Source: Theobroma cacao (lineage: Eukaryota; Streptophyta; Magnoliopsida; Malvales; Malvaceae). Taken from it: a DNA stretch of 64,000 nucleotides. Below the pieces are notes generated by a model, which was not told where the DNA came from, made no database searches, and saw only the letters and a list, made by a program, of their open reading frames with translations. The first letter of the stretch is position 1. Each line of letters begins with the position of its first letter. Made by a program: the position numbers and the translations under genes. The stretch covers positions 27,586,691 through 27,650,690 of the forward strand of contig NC_030858.1 of NCBI RefSeq assembly GCF_000208745.1, given 5' to 3'. This document shows positions 34,301 through 45,127 of the stretch, in pieces.

Positions 34301-37300
34301 AAGTGTATTGGGAGTAGGAGCTGAAATATTGCCCCTACAGAAGAGTGAAGGAGGCACACCCATAATCAGATCAGCCAAGGCTAACAATGCCCAAAAAGTA
34401 AGTACTTAGCACTTTCAAATCTCCAGGTTTTATGGTTCAAAAGTAGCAAATAACATAGCTGATCAAGACATGTATAAAGTCACCATAACTGCAAAGAAAA
34501 ATTATTGCATTAACTAAGCAGTTAGGATTTCTTTCATTTGATTCTAGTTTTAAGGTTGCAACTTTCATCATTGATAATATGAATATGGCGCAATTGTGTT
34601 TCTTAATAAATATTTATATAAGAAATATAGTATCTTGCACATATCTTTTGCTATTACACATGCTACTTCCTCAAAGGCAACATGATCTTCCCGAAGTTTC
34701 TTAAATCACTAAAACTAAACCGGCATGCACACAAAGAAGGGAGAACTGGAGATGGGTGCTTGAAGGGATGGGTGGAAAAAATTGGACTAGCTTAAATCTT
34801 AGACTCAACACATAGAGCTTGGACAAAGTGTCCGCTGTTAGCAAACAACTTTCTACAAACTTAGCATCTTAGTAAACTGATGTAATTAATTGGAATTTCT
34901 TATGGAAGATTTTTTTTTTTTTTTAAGATTCTTATAGAAGATATTGTTAAGTTAATAATGCAATTCTTTGATTACTTGAATAATAAAAGTTAGGGCCTTT
35001 AGTCTCAAATACAATCCGTACTAATGATCAAGCTTATAGTGCTTAATTCTACTAGTATCATTAAGAAAATGTCATATAGGATTTCATGTATATGAACTCT
35101 TCTCTTTCTTCTTCTCCCTTTCTTTTTAATGAGATAAGTTGGAAATTGATCATTTATTGTCTTTTCTACCATGGTTTCAGAGCACAGTGCTATCAAATGC
35201 TACTCCAAATAAGACCATGTCCCACTTCATGGGCATCTACTTGGTGGGTTTCCTTAGCGGTTTCTCAGCAGCTATTCTCTATTTCCTATGCGTTTGGCTC
35301 TCCAAAACTCCTCCTTCTGCTGAACACTTTGCATTTGTTTGCATATCTGGAGCCTTACATTGGATTCCTTTAACGGTTATTGCATACGTTACCATGTTTG
35401 CTAGCATCACATTGAATCCAGCAAGCTTTGCCATCTCAGTTGCCGTTGCTTACTTAGCTCATGGCATAATACTCAGTTTCCTTACATGCGCTTTAACCCA
35501 TCTTCTTACTGAGAGACAACAGTCAAAGCAATCTCATGTCAAGGTATTCCTTGGACACCGAATTACCATTGCTTGCCACCTCAGATTTGCCAAACTTCTT
35601 TCTGGAACAGAAGCTTTTTGTATGTACTTAAGGCTTTTGGGTGCCAAGGTTGGGCAACATTGTTCAATCAGAGCTATCAATCCAATTTCAGATCCAGAGC
35701 TGGTCAAAATCGGGGATGGTGTTCATCTTGGTGACTTTAGCAGAATCATTACAGGATTCTATACATGCAATGGTTTTATTCGCAAGAAAGTTGAGGTGCA
35801 AGATAATTCAGTTGTCGGGAGTCAAAGCCTAATCCTCCCTGGCTCTTTAGTTGAAAAGGATGTAATTCTTGGTGCACTTTCAGTGGCTCCAGAAAACTCA
35901 GTTCTACAAAGAGGTGGTGTTTATGTTGGATCTCAAACTCCGACCATGGTCAAGAACACCAAGCATGCTTTGGATGACCGGATAGAAGAAATGGACATGA
36001 AATATAAGAAAATAGTAGGAAATCTGGCGGCAAGTTTAGCTTCTACTACTTTGAAGGTTAAATCAAGATATTTTCATCGAATTGGTGTTGGAGGGAATGG
36101 CTATTTGAAAGTATATGATAAGATAGAAGGCTTTCCAGATCACAAGATTTTGCACCCTGGAAAATGCTACGGTGTCGTAGTTAGACATAGCAATAGCTTG
36201 AGTGCTGATGATGATGCAAGAATAGATGCTCGCGGTGCTGCAGTGAGAATACTTGCAGAGAATAACACCCCACTCCTTGACTTAACACTTAAAACTGGCA
36301 AGGCGTTTTATGCTCGCACAATATCGGATTTTGCAACATGGCTTGTGTGTGGGCTTGCTGCAAGAGAAGAGCATGTAAAGCGAGTCCCACATGTCCGTAA
36401 TGCAGTGTGGATGTCCCTTTGCCAAGCTAACTCATATACAGAGTTGCATTATTACTCAAATTTTGTTAGGCTTCTTCGATTCGCAGATGGAGAGGAATCG
36501 TATGTGAAATTCAAGTTGAGACCTTATGATGAAAGTATCAGTGAGGATGCTGGGAAGGTGGAACCTACTGGGATTCTCCCACCAGAAACAGGTGCCATTC
36601 CAAGGGATGATAAAGATACCCGCCCCCTACTTTTCCTGGCTGAAGATTTCCAGCACCGCATAAGTTCTGGTGGTGTTCGCTACATCTTCCAATTACAAGT
36701 CCGGCCAGTTCCACAAGATGAAGCCACACGTGACATTGCACTTGACTGCACTAAACCATGGGATGAGACTGAGTTCCCTTATATCAATGTTGGTGAGATT
36801 TATATTGAACAAAATCTCACCAAGGAAGAAGCAGAAGCACTAGAGTTTAATCCTTTTCTCAGATGCCATGAGGTTGATGTCATCCGGGCTTCAACATCCT
36901 CTCAGAGTGCTTCTATTGATCATGGTCGCTCTCTTATCTATGAGATTTGCCAACGCTTGCGAAATAAGGAACCACTTCCGGAGGCCTGGAAGATCTTTCT
37001 TGAGCAATCTGATGTAAAAGTAGACCTTTCAGGCTGTCCAATGGCAGCAGCATTGGAGAAAAAAGAAACAGGGAAAGTGACCTTGGAAAGAACGTGGTAT
37101 CAAACCTCGTGGGCAATTTTTGCTCAACCATTACTACAAACTGTGCTCCCTTATTTCCTCTTGGGATTAGCAGTTTTTGCACCTTTAAGTTCTGTTCTTT
37201 ACATGAAGGAGTCAAAGAAATTCCCCCTACATTGGTTGCTTCCGTTGCTTTGGGTTTCTTCCGGACTTATAGCTGCATTAACTTGTGTTGTGGCCAAATG

Positions 37301-37751
37301 GATTCTTGTGGGAAAGAAGAATGAAGGTGAAACAGTACAGATTTGGAGCAAAGGGGTCTTCATGGACACCATCTGGCAAGCTTTTAGAACACTAGTGGGG
37401 GAATATTTCATGGAAATGACTAGTGGATCTATTTTGTTCGTGCTATGGATGAAGTTAATGGGTTCAGATATAGAACTGGACCAAGGGGTGTATGTGGATA
37501 GCATGGGAGCTTCACTGAATCCTGAAATGGTGGAGATTGAGAGAGGAGGATGTGTAGGAAGGGAAGCTCACTTGTTTGGACACATATATGAAGGAGAAGG
37601 CGGGAAAGTTAAGTTTGGGAAAATCAGAATTGGAGAAGGCGGGTTTATAGGAAGTCGAGCAGTGGTCATGCCTGGGGTAAGGGTGGAGAGTGGAGGGAGT
37701 CTATGTTCTCTTTCCCTTGCCATGAAAGAAGAGATCATTAAGTCAAGGTAA
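29581..37751 (+). CDS. Multidomain acyl-processing enzyme: FAD oxidoreductase, fatty-acyl-AMP ligase, carrier domain, membrane beta-helix modules, catalase-like domain
   Basis: Seven exons: 29581-29782, 29865-30067, 30142-30589, 30696-31055, 31128-31306, 31428-34397, 35181-37751. All introns are GT-AG and all phases agree, giving 2,310 residues. Order of parts: FAD/NAD-binding oxidoreductase (1-464, GAGPSG at 28-33); adenylating fatty-acyl-AMP ligase (about 495-1100, TSGSTGDAKG at 684-693, TGD at 935-937); carrier domain with phosphopantetheine serine 1153 (GIDSIG); membrane pair and left-handed beta-helix (1228-1450); second set (1470-1720); catalase-like region (about 1745-2050); third membrane pair and beta-helix (2100-2310). 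The start ATG has A at -3 and G at +4. The membrane/beta-helix part resembles the C-terminal region of bacterial non-ribosomal-peptide-synthetase-like enzymes. I infer that it loads an acyl chain as acyl-AMP onto its own carrier and modifies it at a membrane. Substrate and product are unknown. No stops or frameshifts, so it is probably functional. Confidence 0.93.
31428..33610 (+). other. Module 2: fatty-acyl-AMP ligase and carrier domain (exon 6)
   Basis: The adenylation domain has SWLPQYHDMGLIGGLF and VAPGYGLAENCVFVSCAYG, which fit the fatty-acyl-AMP-ligase branch rather than acyl-CoA synthetases. The final part has ITGRIKDIIIVAGRNIYSAD and the C-terminal lysine region (SKTTSGKIKRF). The carrier domain follows at residues 1115-1190 with GIDSIGVVRAAQKL. 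A ligase fused to its own carrier is a polyketide/lipopeptide starter arrangement. Confidence 0.9.
33700..36020 (+). other. Modules 3-4: membrane segments with two left-handed beta-helix domains
   Basis: Hydrophobic segments at residues 1228-1256 and 1271-1300 precede a hexapeptide-repeat domain (LVSIGDGAVVAEGALI, RIGRNSTIGPYTVI). A three-segment membrane region at 1471-1562 precedes a second one (LVKIGDGVHLGDFSRI, NSVVGSQSLILPGSLV). Such domains often carry acyltransferase activity, but a catalytic histidine was not established here. An intron (34398-35180) separates the two sets. Confidence 0.82.
36050..36990 (+). other. Module 5: catalase / allene-oxide-synthase-like heme domain
   Basis: RYFHRIGVGGNGYLKVYD places H1753 at the distal-histidine position of the catalase fold. 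ARIDARGAAVRIL matches the catalase block with RG-A-V. DHGRSLIYEI offers R2037-x3-Y2041, the spacing of the arginine and heme-ligand tyrosine of catalases and of coral allene oxide synthase. The usual distal asparagine position appears to be lysine (LTLKTGKAF). Assignment is by motif only. Confidence 0.65.
37090..37751 (+). other. Module 6: terminal membrane pair and third beta-helix domain
   Basis: Hydrophobic segments at residues 2101-2130 and 2138-2166, then a hexapeptide-like repeat region to the C-terminus (FGKIRIGEGGFIGSRAVVMP). This is the third occurrence of the membrane-then-beta-helix pattern in one protein. Confidence 0.78.
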
Positions 37752-37846
37752 AGGGTTCTTAATGCTTCGCTACTTGTCACTTGTTTTGTGAAAGAAGTAA
37801 TATACCTTCTCAGCTTATAATATTATGCAAACTTGCTGGTCTTATC

Positions 37847-37852
37847 AATAAA
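37847..37852 (+). terminator. Polyadenylation signal of the multidomain gene
   Basis: AATAAA about 96 bases after the stop codon, a normal position for a plant far-to-near upstream element. Confidence 0.6.
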
Positions 37853-38268
37853 TCACCAGCTTTTATAGAAATTTAGGAAGATAATTTATAGGTGAAATAA
37901 TCTTTCTGTCTCGAGCTCTTGATCTCTTCTGTACAAATCAGAGAGCGAAACAGTTCTGCTTTTAAAAGCCTAATGCGATTACTTCGTACAATACATTTGC
38001 AGATATATAAGAACGAATATTCTCCATGTACCACCAAGTTTTGAGATAAATAGATATTTTCATTCTCAGAACAAAGGTCGCATGTTGTAATTTATATCCT
38101 CTTCCCTCACTAAATGGAGCAATTTTCTAGTTCTAGCTTCAGATAACTTCGTAGAACAATTAATTTCATTTACAGCTGCCTTGGCACCAAATCAAAATGA
38201 CTTGAGGACAACATTCTTCAACGTCTTGATATAGATGCACGTCAAAATTTTTTCATTGACACATAAAT
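37853..38268. other. Intergenic, non-coding
   Basis: AT-rich sequence between the gene 3' end and the next copia element; no feature recognised. Confidence 0.5.
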
Positions 38269-38655
38269 TTATAAATTTTACTTTTTGATAAATTTAACAC
38301 ATTATAAATTAAATCAGAAATTTTAATGGAGAAAGAAAATTTGAGAATGAAAAAGTGAAGTTAAAACAACACGCAAGTATCTAAACCAATAAAAAAAAAA
38401 TGAAATGTGGATCCCATAACTACTATTATAGCACATACAAAGTACCATTTCTTACCCACTCATAATCAATGAACATGGTCTCTTTTAAACCACCACATTT
38501 TCTATATAAACTTGTAACACTAAAAACGGTACCGCATGGGTTAATGAATCACATAACCCACTTATACGTGATTATCTCTCTTCTTGCAACAAGGGACCGC
38601 CTGCGAACAACAATGAAAAACATCTGAATGTCTAGACAGAGTTCATTTTTTAACA
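38269..38655 (-). repeat. Left LTR (3' LTR) of copia element 2
   Basis: 387 bp aligning to 42688-43168, but with an internal deletion of about 95 bp near 38390 and a TG-to-TT change at its outer end. It ends TTTTTAACA. Confidence 0.85.
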
Positions 38656-39480
38656 CACCACCTTGAGTTCTGTCTTGCACAAACCCAACTTTGATCTGAA
38701 AGTAAGAAATTTATCTTTGCCTAATCCTTTAATGCAGATATCTGCAACCTGTTCATCTGTATTGCAATATTTTACACTGATTTCTTCATTCTTTATAGCA
38801 TCTCTCATTGCATGATATCTGACTTTGATATGCTTGGTACGACCACGTTGTACTGCGTTCTTGGCAATGGCTGTTGCGAATTGGTTGTCAAGCCAAATTG
38901 TTGTCTCACAAACTTGTTTAAAGCTCAAGTAATTTAGAATTTTTCTTAGCCAAAGTGCAGGTTGGCAATAGAGGCAACAACCACATATTCGGCTTCAACA
39001 AAAGATTGAGCCATTGTTTCCTGTTTTTTTGAATTCCATGCAAATACAGCACTTCCAAGCAAAAAACAAAAACTTGTGGTGTTGTTGGCATCAAATGAAC
39101 AATTGACCTAGTCACTATCACAAAATCTCATAAGTTCTCCACTTTTTTTTATGGATATACTTGAGTCCACATTTTATAGTTCCTTTGATGTATCGTAGGA
39201 CTCATTTTGCTACCATCATATGAGTCTTAGAAGGATTTTGCATGTATCTTAACAAAACACTTGTTGCATGCATTATGTCAAATCTAGATGTTGTTAAATA
39301 TAGTAGACAACCCACCAAACTTCTATACGAAGACATGTTTGTAGCTGGAGCATCATCTTCTCTATACAGTTTATTTTCAAAAGCCATAGGGGTCTCAACT
39401 AGTTTACATAGTAAACCTTTTGAGAAGTTTCTAAGCATATTTGCTTTGGTGAAGACAAATATATTAAGGTTCTTTTATGA
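38650..39480 (-). pseudogene. Copia 2 reverse transcriptase end and RNase H
   Basis: 39438-39202 has YRSLVGCLLYLTTSRFDIMH, the polymerase thumb. 39121-38918 and 38928-38650 are RNase H with TTIWLDNQFATAIAKNAV, RGRTKHIKVRYHAMRDAI and EQVADICIKGLGKDKFL. There are frame breaks between the pieces. Confidence 0.87.
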
Positions 39481-40800
39481 TTTCAAGACCCAAGAAGTAA
39501 TGCATTTTTCCTAGATCAATCATATCAAATTCTTGTTTCATTTGGATCTTGAAATTTTTCAACTCAAAATTGTTAGGTCTTGTCACCAAAATATTATCAA
39601 CATAAGGGGAAATTATTAGACTTACTTGGTCATGTGAGCTCTTGACATGTAAAGTTGGTTCATTAAGTTGCGTCTGAATCCTTTCTTAAGCAAGTAGCCG
39701 TCAATTCGTTCATACCAAGCTCTTAGAGCCGGTTTTAAGCCATACAAGTCCTTAATGAGTTTACAAACTTTGTCTTCATTTCCTACTCCATAAACTCCTC
39801 TGGTTGCTCAATATAAGCTTTTTCCTCAATCAAGACATTAAGAAAAGTAGACTTTACATCCAAGTGCCATATAAACCATTTTTCTTTTGTAGCCAAAGCA
39901 CATAATAATAGAATCATATCATGCTGAGTTACTGCTGTGAAAATCTTGATGAAATTTGTCCCGTACGCTTATGAATAGTCTTTGGCTACAAGTCTAGCCT
40001 TGAGCTTATTCATTGAACCATTTGCATTTAGCTTGGTTCAATATACTCACTTGACACCTATGGTTCTTTTATTTTCTAATTTGTCAACTAATACCCAAGT
40101 GCCATTTTTCTTGATTGCATCCATTTCGACAAGCATTGCTTCTTGCCAAGCTTTGCTTTTTGTTGCATCAAAATAAGTAGTGGGTTCTACAATGGACATG
40201 TTGCACTTTTCATAAAATTCTTGCGAGCTTCTCGTCCCTCTTACAACATAATCATCATCGCCTTCTTCATCAGTCTCTTTGGTATTCTCACCTTCATCAT
40301 TACTTGTACTTTAAAGACCTTTAACTTGATTAGTCTTCTATTCCCATCTCATGTCTTCTTCAAACTTTACATCTCTTGACAAAAATACCTTACTTGTGTG
40401 CACATTGTAAAACCGATAATCTTTAGAGGCGTTACTAAAATCCAAATAAAAAGCAACCTCATATTTTATGTCAAGCTTTGTACATCTTTTATTAGGAAAT
40501 TTTACATAGCAAGGACATCCAAATACATGCAGATGAAAGATTGAAGGTTTAGGTCCATGTTATGCTTCCAATAGGCTCTTCATGTTTAATGCTTTTGTTG
40601 GCAAATTATTGAGCAATTAAGCCGCAACATTTGCGCCTTCTACCTAAAAGGTTTTAGGCATTTTTTTCTCTTGAAAAAGACATATAGCCATTTCAATCAA
40701 GGTTTTGTTTCTCCTCTCACAAATCCCATTTTGTTGGGGATTGTCTAGTATAGTGGTAAAGTGTTTGATGCCATTTGTATTCAAATAATTTTTAAATTCA
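39480..40800 (-). pseudogene. Copia 2 reverse transcriptase core and integrase tail
   Basis: Readable only with frame changes. Near 39600 the catalytic motif reads YVDNILV, where the second aspartate of YVDD is asparagine, so polymerase activity would be lost. Further upstream in element sense are the copia linker and integrase C-terminal stretches. Confidence 0.75.
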
Positions 40801-41291
40801 TTTTGAGTTAAACTCACCCACATTATCTAATCTGATGGCTTTTATGTTGCAGTTCACTTCATTTTCTACCAGGACTTTAAACCTCTTAAACCTGTCAAAC
40901 TCATCAGCTTTTCTTTTTAGAAAACTAACCCAGTTGTACCTTATAAAATCATCAATAACCAGTAGGTAATAGAAATTTTCATTGAGAGATATGACTGTCA
41001 TGGGGCTCCCACTTCTACATGAAGGAGTTGCAACTTGCTATGGGTACCTGAATTACTCTATTTTGGGAATGGTGTCCTTGTTTGTTTGCCAAGTTGACAT
41101 GTCTTGCAAACTTTTTCTAGTTTTATGGTTTTTAGCAACACATCAATCACGTTTGGCGTGTCCATGTGACTTAATGAGTCACGGTTCACATGGTGTAATC
41201 TTTTATGCCACAATTCAGTGTCAGATAAAATGTATTTGTATGCTTGTTGTCTTATTTTAATCCAATTCAAGGGAAAGCATCTATTATGCAT
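40798..41291 (-). pseudogene. Copia 2 integrase and GAG-pre-integrase remnant
   Basis: 41291-41058 encodes LWHKRLHHVNRDSLSHM and CKTCQLGKQTRTPFPK, the zinc-binding pre-integrase block. 41001-40798 encodes YYLLVIDDFIRYNWVSFLKR and IRLDNVGEFNSK, with two of the DDE acidic positions, the second within a changed motif (DNVGEF where DNGGEF is usual). Confidence 0.87.
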
Positions 41292-41299
41292 TCTAATGT

Positions 41300-42650
41300 C
41301 AACAATTTACTTCCATTTGCATCAAATATCTTGCAACATCAGTCTTTAAACTTTAAAATATAATTACTTTCAACCAATTGGCTCATGTTAAGAAGGTTTT
41401 AGCTTACCTCTAGTGCATACATGACCTTTGCAATTAAATTAATACCATTCACACTTTGCACTCCCACAATTCCAATACCTTCAATTTTTAAGCAATCAAC
41501 ATTTCCTATCTCAACCTGTGACTTATCTTGTCCATATTAAAAAAATTCTCATTTCTCCCTATTCAATGATTGGAGCAAGCACTATCAATGAGCCAAGTAT
41601 TTGCTCTGTTTAGTTTATCAGGTTTCCTCACCATGAACAAGAGTCTATTTTCTTCTTTGTGTTGTTCCATCATCGTTGCTTTCTATTCATTATGCGTGTC
41701 TTTTTGCTTGCAAACTTTTTACATGTGACCCATTTGGTTGCATGATCTGCACTTAACATTAGGTCCAAATCAACAGAATTTTTTTGAATGATTTTTCCTT
41801 TTACAGTAAAGACAAGGAGGAAACTTTGCTTTGCCTTTTCCTTGTCTTCCATTAGTGCCCTTCTTTTCTTTATTTTTTCTGTCATAATCATTTTTCTTTA
41901 AATGACTACTACTGATGCCTTTCTCTTTTGCTCAACAATCAATACTCTTTCAATGGAATTTTCTTGTTTTAGAGCTCTTCATTGCTATTAAGCTTGAAGA
42001 GCATTAATCAACTTAGTTACTAAAATTTGTGAGATATCTTTAGAGTCTTCTAGAAAAGAAATTTTAGCTTCAAATTTCTCTGGCAAGCTCACAAGAATTT
42101 TATAAACTGTCCTTTTTTAGTCAAGTTTTCTCCTAACAATCTTAGTTGGTTAACAAGTTTCATAATTTTATTTGTATAATCTTTAACACTTTATCCTCTT
42201 TCAATCTTAATATTTCAAATACTTTAAGCAGATTAAAAATTTGAATTTGTCTAGTCTTGTCACTTCTATGAAATTCCTTATTCAATTTGTCCCAAGCTTT
42301 TTTAGTTGTCTCACAAGTCATTATTCTAGTGAAAATTGTGTCAAACATAGTAGGGTGAATACATGATAATGCTTCAAATCTTTTACAAACTTCTTCACTA
42401 TGCTATTTTAATTGAGCTTTGGTTGGGTTTGGTTATCTTAATTCCAAGAGTTCACCTCTTATCGAAATAATATCTTAGAGATCAAAAGCCTTAAGATAGG
42501 CTTTTGTTTTTACCATCCAAATTTAATAATTTTCACTTGAGAATATTGGAAGTGCAGCTGCATTAAAATTTGAGGATGCCGCGAAGAGCTTTTGGTTGGT
42601 AATACTATCTAAAAGGTTGAATATTTATTTGATATTTTTTTATTTTAAAA
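41300..42650 (-). pseudogene. Copia 2 gag and protease remnant
   Basis: 42348-42160 encodes FTRIMTCETTKKAWDKLNKE and RQIQIFNLLKVFEILRLKED, the copia gag core. 41891-41670 holds a lysine-rich linker and a degenerate knuckle region. The protease stretch toward 41300 is readable only with stops. Confidence 0.8.
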
Positions 42651-42674
42651 TATTGGTCCTTTAACATCATTAAG

Positions 42675-42687
42675 GGCTCTAATAGCA
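42675..42687 (-). other. Degenerate initiator-tRNA-Met primer binding site
   Basis: On the minus strand TGCTATTAGAGCC directly follows the 5' LTR, two changes from the copia consensus. Confidence 0.78.
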
Positions 42688-43168
42688 TGATAAATTTTAC
42701 TTTTTGATAAATTTAACGAGTTAAAAAATGAATCAAAAATTTTGATGGAGAGAGAAAATATGAGAATGAAAAGTAAAGATAAAGAACAACACATAGATAC
42801 CAATGTTAATGAGAAATCTATCTTTTTAAAGGCAACAATTGGTTATCATATGATTAAAAAGAGAAAACTGTTGGATAAAACAAATTAACAATTGAAAGCA
42901 ATAAAAAAAATGAAACATGGACCCCATAATTACTACAATGGGAAATACAAAATACACCTTTTTGACCCAAACATAATCAATGAATGGAGCCTCTTTTAAA
43001 GAGCCTCATTTTCTATATAAACTTGTAACATTAAAAAAGTGTTGCATGGGTTAATGAATCAGATGACTCACTTACTAGTGATTATCTTTCTCTTTGCAAC
43101 AAGCGACTACCTAGTGCGAACAATAACAAAAAAGATCTCCATATCTAGACAGAACTCAATTTTTAACA
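42688..43168 (-). repeat. Right LTR (5' LTR) of copia element 2
   Basis: 481 bp, TGATAAATTTTAC to TTTTTAACA on the plus strand; the fuller of the two LTR copies. Confidence 0.87.
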
Positions 43169-43393
43169 GAAATAGGTTAGTTAAGTGCAAATTTGAAGAT
43201 CATATGGTAGCTGATCATATGCATTGGAAAAGCTCATCAAAGATTTTCCTACAATATTTAACGTGGATCAATGGACAATTGTCTTCAATGGAATCTGTTT
43301 TGATTCTATAATTGAATAAGCACACCAGCAAAGCAAACTAGTTCATGATGCATAATTTTGGGAAATTATGTTTTAGATTAGAGGAAATTGTGA

Positions 43394-45127
43394 GAAATAA
43401 CCTTCCTCATAAGTCCAATTCAAAAATATCATTTTTTATAATTTTAACTATTTTTGGTCAATTTTTTGCATGACTTGACAATAATACCCCTTAAACAATT
43501 TTAGACAAATTAAAATGGTTTCAGTTTTCTCTCTTCTGCCATCCAGATAAAAATTTTAAAATTAAATCTCGATTTCTCTCTCTACTCAAATATGTCTATC
43601 TCGTCATCCAATTCGCAGAGATGACATCAAGCTCTTTTTTATTTTGTTTTATTTTTTTGGATGGCGGATCTTGGGGTTCTTAAGGGCTATAAACAGCAAT
43701 TTTGCTCTTTACAAGCAATAATTTTGCTCAAGAAGAAAGAACAGCTAAAGCATGTTTGATGGGTTTTATGGTGGTTCACGGTTTTGTTGTGTTTGGGATT
43801 GAGATAATTGTTAAGCATGTTTGCTAGGGATTTTGATTTTTTTTATGGGATTTTAAGTTGAAATTGTTCAGAGAATGTTTTGTAAATAGGGTATATTTTA
43901 TTTTTGTATAAGGGGAGTAAGCAAGGCCTTCCAATAGGGATATATTTTCTCTTGCTTTAAAGGGTTATGGAGTTTTGTAACCTATCTTTTATGAAATGCA
44001 CAATTTCATGGCTTAGCAAAAACAAAAGTATGTGTTTTAGGTTCTTGAGTTTATTGGTTTATTTATAGAACCTCAAAATTGAGTTTACTAATTTTTAAGT
44101 ATTGCATGATTTAATCACTGTATGACTAGTTTTTAGGCATTACGTGATTGGTTTTAGGCATTACGTGACTAGTTTTTAGACATTACATGATTGATTTTTA
44201 AGCAATGCCTAAGTCATACAATGCCTTATTAACTAGTCACTCAATGTCTTATTAACAAGTCACGCAATACCTATCAATTAGTCACGCAAGGCCTTATCAG
44301 AAACTAGTTACGTAATACCTTACTAACAAGTCACGCAATGCCTATTAACTAGTTACGCAATGCCTTATTAAAAACTAGTCATGCAATGCCTTATCAAAAA
44401 CTAATCACGCAATGCCCAAAGTTAGTCACGCAATGCCTATCAACTAATCACGCAATGCCTTATCAGAAACTAGTCACGCAATACCTTATCAAAAACTAGT
44501 CACGCAATGCCTATCAACTAGTCACGCAATGCCTTATCAGAAACTAATCACGCAATAACTTATCAAAAATTAGTCACGCAATGCCCAAAGTCAGTCACGC
44601 AATACCCAAAGTTAGTCACGCAATGCCTAAAAACTAGTCATGTAATTCTTAAAAATCACCAAAACTACTGAATTCTATTTAATAAGATCAACAATTTTAA
44701 ACGATACACCATATTCTATTTAACAACATAATTAACAAATATGAATGCTCAAAATGTTCAAAAGTTTTTCTTCATATATCAAAAATCATTCTAAAATGCT
44801 TAAAAATGCTCAAACGCTCACAGGTTTTCTTCGTGTATCAAAAACTATTCCAAAATGCTCAAAATACTTAAACATTTTTCTTTCTGGTAAGGAATACTTT
44901 AGAGATGAATAGTTTAGTGAGGAAAGCTAAAATAATATGTGTCAGTTTGAGGAGCAAATCTAAACATACTTGACCCGTTAATAGGTTTCGGGTTGAAACG
45001 CGGAGTCAAATAAATAGGTCGATTTCATTAAGGGTAATTTTATCTAAATTTTAATTCTCTTAGCTAAAAACAGTTAAAATTATAAAGAGATCTATTGTCA
45101 AAAACACGTTATGCATAAGGCCCATTT
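43394..45127. mobile_element. Candidate non-autonomous inverted-repeat element
   Basis: The left segment 43394-43470 and right segment 45045-45127 are imperfect inverted copies. The clearest shared part is TTATAATTTTAACTATTTTTGG against the reverse complement of the right side. No transposase-like frame lies between, only T-rich sequence and a minisatellite. Could be a Mutator-like non-autonomous element; a target duplication was not found, so the class is open. Confidence 0.45.
44090..44650. repeat. Minisatellite with core ACTAGTCACGCAATGCC, orientation switch near 44200
   Basis: About 19 direct copies from 44200 to 44650, spaced by short linkers such as TTATCAAAA or CAAAGTT, giving unit lengths of roughly 19-27 bp. 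From about 44090 to 44200 there are about four copies in the opposite orientation (GGCATTACGTGACTAG). No coding meaning. Confidence 0.88.

Larger units (their letters stand above)
38269..43168 (-). mobile_element. Ty1-copia LTR retrotransposon 2, decayed
   Basis: A 4,900-bp element on the minus strand. LTRs are at 38269-38655 and 42688-43168, with a tRNA-Met-type primer site inside the right LTR and a short purine tract inside the left one. Flanks TAAAT and GAAAT give a probable target duplication with one mismatch. All coding blocks are broken. Its RNase H shares RGRTKHIKV with copia element 1, so the two are related, but the LTRs differ. Confidence 0.9.

Noticed and set aside
44090..44650. 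CRISPR-like regular repeats
   Set aside because: Plant nuclear DNA, variable unit length, similar linkers rather than unique spacers, and an orientation switch. It is a minisatellite.
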